Source: Pseudocercospora fijiensis CIRAD86
Taxonomy: Eukaryota > Ascomycota > Dothideomycetes > Mycosphaerellales > Mycosphaerellaceae
Assembly (NCBI RefSeq): GCF_000340215.1
Contig: NW_006921532.1
Location: 8,933,409 to 8,997,408, forward strand
Direction of reading: 5' to 3'
DNA: 64,000 nt
This document shows, piece by piece, positions 56,801 through 64,000 of this stretch; within the stretch, counting starts at the first letter, position 1, and every line of letters starts with the position of its first letter. A program made the position numbers and the translations under genes. Under the pieces are notes generated by a model. The model saw only the letters and a program-made list of their open reading frames with translations, was not told the DNA's origin and did not search any database.

Positions 56801-59800
56801 TGCCGCTCCTGCTCAGGCGGAAGACATGAACAACGCCGATTTCATGGCTATGCTTGATCCCGCTCTCCGACAAGCTGTGCTTCTTGATGCTGACGACACG
56901 GTCCTTGCTGCGCTGCCCGAAGATCTTCAAGCTGAGGCCAGAGCGCTTTTTGGAGACAGACGACCTCGCGCAGATGGCGGTCGCGCCGCACGCCATCTCG
57001 AAGTCGCCGGAGCTCGTGCGATCTTCGGCCAAGATGCTGGCCGTGAGGAGGAAGCCACTCGTGAGGTCAGACAGCGACGACCTGTTGCTCAGATGCTTGA
57101 CAAGGCTGGCATTGCCACCCTTCTGCGACTGATGTTTGTGTCTCTCAACCACAAGGCCAAGGCCAACTTGCACGGCATCTTGTCCGACATCTGCAAGAAC
57201 ACCCAAAACCGCGCAGAGGTCATTAGCATCTTGCTTTCGATCCTGCAAGACGGGACTGCAGATGTCAACGCAGTAGAGCGTAGCTTTGCTCAGCTCTCAC
57301 TTAGAGCCAAGCAACCGTCTGCACCGAAGACGCCACAGCCTCTCAAGCGCAGCTTCACAGACCAGCAAAATGTTCTACCTACCACTGAGCTGTCGCCATT
57401 GAACATTGTTCAGCAATGTCTCGGTACGCTCAATGCACTGGCCAACGACAATCCTCGCATTCCTTCATTCTTCCTCAGTGAGCACGAAACTGCCGCTAGC
57501 CAGAAAGCCAAGACAGTAAAGAAGGGCAAGGGCAAGGAGAGCAAGGCTGCGAAATTCCCTCTCAATGCTCTGCTGACTCTTCTTGACCGCAAGCTGATCA
57601 CGGAAAACGCTGCTGTGATGGAGACTTTAGCATCTCTGCTCAAGGACGTCACTGGACCTCTTTCGATTCTCGCACGTCGCCAAAAGGAAGCACAAGAGGC
57701 TGCCAACAAGGCTTCTGAGAATCAAGAACAACAAGAATCTGCGAGCACAGATGTCGCCATGGCAGAGTCCAGTGGCACAAGCGGTGCCGCAGAGACTCCT
57801 GCTGCGACAAGTGCCAGCACTGAAGCGCCAAAGGAAGCAACCGAGGCACAGCCAGAAGTGCCAGCCACGAAGAAGAAGCATCAAGATCTCACGCCGCCTG
57901 AGGTGCCTGATGAGAATATCGGTCTTGTGGTCAATATCTTGGCTGCACGCGAGTGCCCAAGCAAGACTTTCACCGATACGCTGGATATTATCAAGAATCT
58001 CTCAGCAATTCCTGGTGCGAAGGAGGTCTTCGGTAAGGAGCTTACACGTCAAGCCCAAGAGCTTGGCCAGACGTTGCTTAGCGATCTCGAAGAGCTTGCT
58101 ACACAGATACAAGCAGCTCAAACTGGGACCGACCTTCAAGGCATGGCGCTTGCGAGCTTCTCTGCTGCTGGATCCAAGCAGCGCAAGTTGCTCCGCGTCC
58201 TGGTTGCTTTAGATCACCTCTTCGATCCCAAGCGCATTCCGCAGAGCACAAACGTCACCGGCACTGTTGTGGAGCAGAAGTTGAAGGAAGACATCCTGGC
58301 CACGCTCTATGAGAGCCCGACCTTCGAAAAGCTGTGGCACAGCCTCAGTGCATGCCTCACTGCCATTCGTCAGCGTGGGAACATGGTCAACGTCGCAACG
58401 ATTCTTCTTCCATTGATCGAGTCCCTCATGGTCGTCTGCCGCAATAGCGCCTTGAAGGAAGCTCCCGCTGTCATCACCTCACCAGCCGAGACGAAGGTCA
58501 GCACACCCCCACCAGTCGTACGTATGGATACGCTCTTCTTCAATTTCACCGAGGAGCACCGCAAAGTCCTCAACGAGCTCATTCGCAACAATCCCAAGCT
58601 CATGAACGGCAACCTGTCAGTCTTGGCCAAGAACTCGAAAGTGCTTGAATTCGACAACAAGCGCAACTACTTCAGCCGCAAGCTTCATGACCGCCGCGCG
58701 GAAGTCCGTGTTGCTCACCCCTCGCTCCAGCTCAACATTCGCCGCGATCAGGTCTTCCTCGACTCGTTCAAGTCCTTGTATTACAAGAGCCCCAGCGAAA
58801 TCAAGTACGGCAAGCTCAACATCCGCTTTCACGGTGAAGAAGGCATTGATGCGGGCGGCGTCTCGCGTGAGTGGTTCGCAGCAATGGCTCGACAGATGTT
58901 CAATCCGGATTACGCTTTGTTCAACCCTGTCGCTGCCGACCGGACTACTTTCCATCCGAATTCTTTGAGCGAGATCAATCCTGAGCACTTGATGTTTTTC
59001 AAGTTCATTGGTCGCGTCATCGGCAAAGCGCTCTATGAGAATCGTGTTCTTGATTGTCACTTCAGCCGAGCAGTGTACCGGAAGATTCTCGGAAAGTCTG
59101 TGTCGCTCAAAGACATGGAATCGCTTGATTTGGACTACTACAAGTCGCTGGTGTGGATCTTGGAGAACGACATTACTGATGTCACTTTCGAGACATTCTC
59201 CGTGGACGTTGACAAGTTCGGCGTCACGGAGACCATCGACCTGATTCCCAATGGTCGTAATATTGCCGTCACCGAGGAGAACAAGCAGGAGTATGTTCGA
59301 CTTGTTGTCGACTATCGCCTCATCAAATCCGTACAAGGCCAGTTGGACAACTTCTTGGAAGGCTTCCACGACATTATCCCGGCCGAGCTCGTCTCCATCT
59401 TCAACGAGCAAGAATTGGAACTCCTCATCTCAGGTCTACCAGACATCGACGTGGACGACTGGAAGAACAATACAGAGTACCACAACTATCAGCAAACTTC
59501 ACCTCAGGTGCAGTGGTTCTGGCGCGCCGTTCGCAGCTTCGACAAGGAAGAGAAAGCCAAGCTTCTTCAATTCGTTACTGGTACCAGCAAAGTACCGCTC
59601 AACGGCTTCAAAGAGCTTGAGGGTATGAATGGGTTCTCCAAGTTCAACATTCACCGTGACTTCAGCAGCAAAGAGAAGCTGCCATCCAGTCACACTTGTT
59701 TCAATCGTAAGTCATGTCATCAAACTCCCTACGAGTACAGTTACAGTTCACTAACATGGCTTCCACAGAGCTTGATCTGCCCGAGTACGAAAGTTACGAA

Positions 59801-59863
59801 CACCTTAGACACCAACTCTATACCGCCATCACTGCCGGTAGCGAGTATTTCGGTTTCGCATAA
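47883..59863 (+). CDS. TOM1: Tom1/HUWE1-type HECT E3 ubiquitin ligase
   Basis: Giant HECT ubiquitin ligase (Tom1/Ptr1/HUWE1 group). In yeast, Tom1 acts in nuclear quality control, excess-histone removal and mRNA export. The start MGRIKKVATERH and GDLYHWIPLLDRFD is the family N-terminus, followed by armadillo-like DUF908/DUF913 helices. An Asp/Glu-rich region codes at about 54730-55500, then HHHHHHHH. DUF4414-type ubiquitin-binding segments contain EYIEALPEELREEVI and SFLEALPRELQQELL. The HECT domain ends in SHTCFN, with catalytic Cys codon 59697-59699. An in-frame TAA at 55395-55397 interrupts one continuous frame. A phase-consistent 57-bp intron, 55378-55434, would remove it, giving exons 47883-55377, 55435-59706 and 59769-59863 and about 3,953 residues. 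The last splice gives QLDLPEYESYEHL and ends GSEYFGFA, a typical HECT terminus. The middle intron is inferred, not certain; an annotation as two genes would split one protein. Confidence 0.9.
54840..55160 (+). repeat. Asp/Glu-coding GAC/GAT/GAG repeat tract
   Basis: Imperfect trinucleotide repeats coding long acidic runs in the Tom1-like ligase, a known feature of the family's central region. Its antisense produces a long spurious open frame. Confidence 0.8.
55378..55434 (+). other. Inferred short intron containing the in-frame stop of the Tom1-like gene
   Basis: Donor GTGAAG, TTTTTCTAAC at 55389-55398 and acceptor GAAG keep phase (1 to 1). The in-frame TAA at 55395-55397 is itself part of the CTAAC. 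Donor and acceptor are weak and the branch-to-acceptor distance of about 37 nt is long. Alternatives are an intron 55350-55430 (donor GTGCGC, acceptor CACCAG, phase 0) or true readthrough. Confidence 0.5.
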
Positions 59864-60944
59864 GTCGATGTAGCATAAGAGAGCATATGGGGAATGAAAT
59901 TCATGCATGGCGTTCTTTCGGGCATAACGAAGGAAAGCATCTTAAATGGCGCTGAGAACGCATGAGGTAGTAGGCTGGGATCCCAGGCGTGTATCATAAT
60001 CATTGGTCAGCTCTTCGATTCACGTTCGCTTCGTAGATGGAAGTGCAGGTCCATCTGCTTTGCTGCTGGGGTTTCGAAGCTGTTGCAGCTGCTGCTGTAT
60101 TAAGAATAGGAAAGCAAGAGTAGCTCAGTAGATATTATGAAGGGCCGTAAGGCTTGTTTAGCGTTCAGATTCATCCGTCCGGCTTCAAGTTGGCTGTGAA
60201 GTAGTGTTGCCTCCTGAAATGGCTTATTATACCTGCAGGTGCAGGACCTTCGGCATTGCGCACAGCTACAATGAATGGCTTCCGATGGATGAACGTGACT
60301 TGAAGCGTGAGCGATTCTGAGCACTCTCAGTTGTTGGCAGAAGCCACAATGGACATCAACAGAAGCGAAGTGAAAATCCAAGTTACGAAACCAATTTGAT
60401 ACAATAATGCTGCGGCCCCGATTCGAACATTTTCTTCATGATTTCATCAGGAATTTCAGTATCTACAGCCTCTCCTCCTCCTATGGCATAATCAACCTTG
60501 TGCCCAGTTGTTCGACGTTGCTGTAAGTACAATTTTGGGGTTTCCTCCGAAATGGAAATTTGAAATGCTACCATCCCTCCATGCAAATGCCACTACTCCA
60601 TGCTGCGCTTTTCAAATGCTTGACCAGATCAAGTCGTATCCATCGTTTCACATGCCGCTGGCACATTCTTCAAGTCATCACCTTCAAGTCATGCTTGAAG
60701 AAACAGCCCGCGGCCGTGCTGTGCACATATGCATTTGGCCAAGGCTTGTAGCGTTGTTGAGACGTGTCTGCAGATGCAGTCAGGAATACTGGCTCCTCTC
60801 ATGGCTGATAGAATGGGCTGGTCATGAGGAATTCGGCGTCTGTGCAGGACAAGATGTTAGAACGGAGTCCAGCTTGGGGATGCGCTCGCATAGGATTCGG
60901 CAAAAGAGGGATCGTATGCTGGCATTACGGCTCAGCATGTATTC
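59864..60944. other. Intergenic between convergent Tom1-like and Pex20 genes
   Basis: 3' flanks of both genes; no convincing gene. The open frame 60508-60999 (+) runs into the Pex20 3' end and lacks recognisable features. A GATTCGAAC sequence at about 60,419 resembles a reverse tRNA B box, but no cloverleaf surrounds it. Confidence 0.5.
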
Positions 60945-62517
60945 TCAGACGCCGCCGAAAGGTGCTGTTTGCTTCGACAAGGAGCCATATGGTCCATAAA
61001 GCATTTCGGGTACAGAAGTGTTTGGTGCTCGGAGATGATCAGACCAGCGAGTCTTGGGTGAAGGAAATGTTGCTGACTTACCAATATCATCTGTGATTGG
61101 GCCTCCTTCATTCAAGAGATCAACGACTTCCTGCCCATCGCGAGGGTCGATCCTGCCCATATCATGATCCTGCTCAGTATGCGGAATGCCGTAGTCCGGC
61201 GGTCTCGTGTCAAGTGGCACAGGCGTCGGCTGAGGCTTGCCATGATGGACACGCTCCGAAGGGTTTGTGGTGGTGCTAGAGGCGTTTAGTGTCGTGTCTG
61301 TGGCGATTGTGGAGGAGGACCTCTCCTACTCACAACGTTAGCAGTGCACATTTGCCTGGGCATTATCACGTGTATCCTGATTCCCAATGATCGAACTCGT
61401 GATCAGCAAGGCCACACGCGGGGACTTTGCAAGTCAGGGCGTGGTCGCTGTGATGGGAATGCGGCGTGCTTGGAGGCTGAGGAGAATGGGTAGGACTAAC
61501 AGTCTCGACCATCTTGTCGCCTTCCACTCGCACTTCACGATCTCTCAGCTTCCGCATGAGACCTAAGAACTGGCTGTTCTTGAATTTTTCCGATTGATTA
61601 TGCTTCACCTTCTCGAGAAGCTCTTCTGCTGTTGCAGCAAGCGCATCGTCGTCGTGCGCTTTTTTTTGTTCTTGCTGCTCTTCTTGCTGTGCGGTCTGCA
61701 TTGGTTCGTACTCTACGTCGCCGCCACTGTGAGCCATGTGCAGCGGCGTGTACTCTTCCATGTCCAGATCATGGCCAGGCTCTCTTAGCATTTCCGTGGC
61801 TGCTTGCTCCACCAGAGCCTCGAACTTCTCAGCATTGACCTCATCAATCAGTTCCTGTGCTGTTGGCTCCTGCTCCTGTGCCACGTTCCTCGCCTCCACC
61901 TCCGCCTCTGCAGCCTCAGCCATCATGTCATCCCGCGCCTGATCAAATGCTGCAGCAAAAGCAGCTTCATCGAATTGCTCAGTCACAGGCTCTTTGCCTT
62001 TGGACTGCACAGCGGGAGCATAACTGGGCTGAAATGGGTGGGAGAATTGGCTTTGAAAGCCATTCAGTCCATATCTGGCTCTTTGCTGAAATGCTTGCGG
62101 CGAAGGCGAAGAGTTCTGTGCTCGTGGTGCTGCTTGTGCTACGTGGGCTCGAAAGTCTTGTGCCCAGTCCGCAGAGGTCGGTGCTGGCTGGGAGTGCTGC
62201 TGTGGGTTCGGTGGAGGCTGAGATATATGCATTCGCTGGAAATCGGCTGCCCATGATGGTGCTTGAGCCTGAGCTGGGCTGCCCAAGCCGGCGGGCCTCT
62301 GAAATTGGAGCCCATTGTCTTGCGGAAGGAAGTTGTGTGCAGCCTGGAATGCTTCAAACTCAGGATCCAAAGCGCCAGCATAGGGATTAGGGGAGCGAAA
62401 GGCTTGTGCTGGATGCTGACGAGAGGCGAGACGGTCTTGTTGGAGCGTTCGATCGACATCGGTCTGCTGCTTGAACTGCTGCAGGGCGTTCGATGGCCCG
62501 CACACTGCCTCTGCCAT
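60945..62517 (-). CDS. PEX20: Peroxin Pex20, PTS2 co-receptor
   Basis: Cytosolic/peroxisomal co-receptor that works with Pex7 to import PTS2 proteins such as thiolase. The start MAEAVCGPSNALQQFKQQ carries the conserved N-terminal Cys (C6), whose ubiquitination drives receptor recycling, followed by DRTLQQDRLASRQ. WAADF and WAQDF are WxxxF motifs of the type that docks on Pex14/Pex13. The middle is acidic, with ELIDEVNAEKFEALVE; FKNSQFLGLMRKLRD follows. The first exon is 62517-61370. Downstream, GQEVVDLLNE fits the conserved C-terminus. A consistent model is exon 2 at 61320-61082 (GAGAG acceptor; an alternative acceptor starts it at 61275) and exon 3 at 61027-60945. The last intron is 54 bp and in frame, so retention would also be open. 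The exon boundaries after 61370 are less certain than the gene. Confidence 0.88.
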
Positions 62518-62840
62518 TTCGGGAGCAGGGAAAATATGCTATACAGAAAGGAGAGAAGGAAGGTGTCTACATATTACAGGACGGTCGTGTGAGAGCAGCA
62601 TGAACACATGCACTGCGCCGGCGCCAGCCTTCGAGGCACATGAAAGATGAAAGCCGAGGCACTTCACTCCACTCGCCTCTTCTTTCCCGGCCGGGTGCGG
62701 CGACTAGCAAGGCGCGTGCCGTTCCGCGACTCTAGCTCAGCCCTACGCGGACAGGGTAAAGGCAACGTGGAGGTGAGACAAGTGCGCTTGACCACGCTAA
62801 ACGCGGAGTTGACTATCGATGTAGGGATCCGTAGACGCTA
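62518..62840. other. Intergenic, Pex20 promoter side
   Basis: Probable promoter of Pex20. GC-rich and unique-looking; no gene seen. Composition switches sharply to AT-rich near 62,840. Confidence 0.5.
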
Positions 62841-64000
62841 AAGCGGGTGCGTCCCGCACGCGAAAGTTTCATTACGCTAGGATCTTCTATTACGCTAAGC
62901 GTTACGCGATATCTATACGCGTATCTTTGCGCGTATACTCTCTTCCTTTCTTTCTATAATATACTACTAGTACGTATCTACCCCTAGCCCCTACCCCTAT
63001 TCCTTTATATATGCCTATATATATACGCGACGAGCTAATAAGGCGACTTCGATGTCGCAGCTAACCGAGTTCCCCTATACTACTATACCTAAGCCTATAG
63101 CTCTGTATATATCTCCTAATATACCGTAAGACATTAAGACCGTTGCCTAGAACAACACCCTACTAGAGCAATCTATAAGTATAGAGACTAGGGCATACAT
63201 CTGCCTATACTTATACCTATATAGAGCTCCTACCGCAAATATAAGAAGCGCCTCTTATAGGGCGAGTTATTTAATATGCCTAAGATAGAAATCGTAGTAT
63301 GTAATCTCTCTTCTACCTATGCAATAGGCTAAACTAATGCCTATAGATCTGCCTAAAGACTAACTAGGAGGCCGTACGCACCTATATAGGTAAGGTAACT
63401 TGTCGTATACCGGTAGGATCTAAGAACTTCGGTCGCTTCCTAGCTGCCTAGAAGAATCGCGATAGGTATATACAGTATTATACCTATATTACTAGTTATT
63501 GCTAATACTATAATAGAAAAGACGAAGACGAAGAGACACTAAAGGAGTTATACGAAGAGAAGAGCTTCTATAGTATATAACTCTGTCTTTGCCTATACGT
63601 ATGCCTAAAGCTAATACCTTATAGACTATCTGCCGCGACACTTCGGCTCTCGCTATATACATTATCTATAGTATACGTAGCTCCCTGCCTAGAGCTTTGC
63701 CTATACTAACGTATATATAGTATAAGGGAAAAGTCGAGCAGCCTAAGGAGAAGGACCGTAGTAGTCGGTACACGCCTAAGACTAAGATAAAAAAGTGCAT
63801 TAGTAGGTTTAGGCAGCTCTATAGGTAAAGCTTTTTACTAATGTATCCCTTAGATTTCTTCGATAATGCCTAGGATCTATACGAGGTCAAGTATAGCTAT
63901 ATCTTTACCCTTACCTTTGCCTATACTAATCCGTATATAGCCCCGACGCCCTAGGTACACCGAGCAAGGGCAAAGCTAAGGGTAAAGCACCGGCTAAATC
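62841..64000. mobile_element. RIP-degraded repeat element, truncated by the window edge
   Basis: AT-rich sequence dominated by CTATA/TATAC with almost no CpA or TpG. By hand count in 63061-63120 I find about 13 TpA against 7 ApT, and 1 CpA plus TpG against about 5 ApC plus GpT, which fits RIP. Coding texture survives in one frame from 63416 to about 63590, with charged residues (KDEDEETLKEL) and in-frame TAG/TAA stops of the type RIP makes from TGG and CAA. The element class cannot be named and its other end lies outside the window. Confidence 0.65.

Noticed and set aside
55404..59873. Separate HECT-ligase gene starting at the ATG at 55404
   Set aside because: The frame is the direct continuation of the 47883 frame, there is no room for a promoter, and both halves belong to the same protein family.
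60405..60430. Possible tRNA on the minus strand from a GATTCGAAC box
   Set aside because: No acceptor, D or anticodon stem can be paired around it.
60508..60999. 163-codon plus-strand frame
   Set aside because: Runs antisense into the 3' end of Pex20 and has no family features.

Overview
The window is nuclear DNA from a filamentous ascomycete (Pezizomycotina; a Dothideomycete is my best guess, by inference only). The signs are many genes with short GT-AG introns of about 45-95 bp carrying CTAAC/CTGAC-like branch points, fungal-specific families (Rua1-type zinc protein, HET domain, verprolin, Pex20), and AT-rich islands with the TpA-rich, CpA/TpG-poor signature of repeat-induced point mutation (RIP). 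There are no operons. I call twenty protein genes and no tRNA, rRNA or CRISPR array.

Layout. 1-1.9 kb is unassigned. 1.9-9.4 kb: a Rua1-type zinc-binding regulator (+), a sugar-porter MFS transporter (+), a Pho13-type HAD phosphatase (-) and the APC/C activator Cdh1 (-). 9.4-13.0 kb is a long stretch without a convincing gene. 13.0-25.2 kb: an LRR protein, the PP1 catalytic subunit, a small Fmp46-like thioredoxin-fold protein and a large RRM-like protein, all (+). 25.4-30.5 kb: Mpdu1, a pfkB sugar kinase and a HET-domain protein, all (-). 31.3-32.0 kb is a RIP-like island. 32.0-40.8 kb: a histidine-phosphatase-fold protein (+), the replication nuclease-helicase Dna2 (-) and verprolin (-). 41.1-46.4 kb: a mitochondrial membrane protein and a polytopic membrane protein (+), then two tandem HExxH proteins (-) that I cannot assign to a known family. 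47.9-59.9 kb: a giant Tom1/HUWE1-type HECT ubiquitin ligase (+). 60.9-62.5 kb: the PTS2 co-receptor Pex20 (-). The right edge, from about 62.84 kb, is another RIP-degraded element running out of the window.

Most genes are housekeeping and functionally independent: cell-cycle control (Cdh1, PP1), replication (Dna2), actin (verprolin), ubiquitin (Tom1), glycosylation (Mpdu1) and peroxisome import (Pex20). The accessory material is the HET gene beside a decayed repeat, the pocket at 42.7-46.4 kb, and the Rua1-like/MFS pair. The best candidate for something undescribed is the tandem HExxH pair, which shares an H-E-x-x-H motif, a Glu exactly 22 residues later and a downstream block in otherwise divergent proteins. 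Other points to check are an in-frame stop lying inside a consensus branch-point motif in the Tom1 gene, a possible leaky-scanning mitochondrial form of the Pho13-type phosphatase, and a short GTATAC-rich repeat element near 47 kb.
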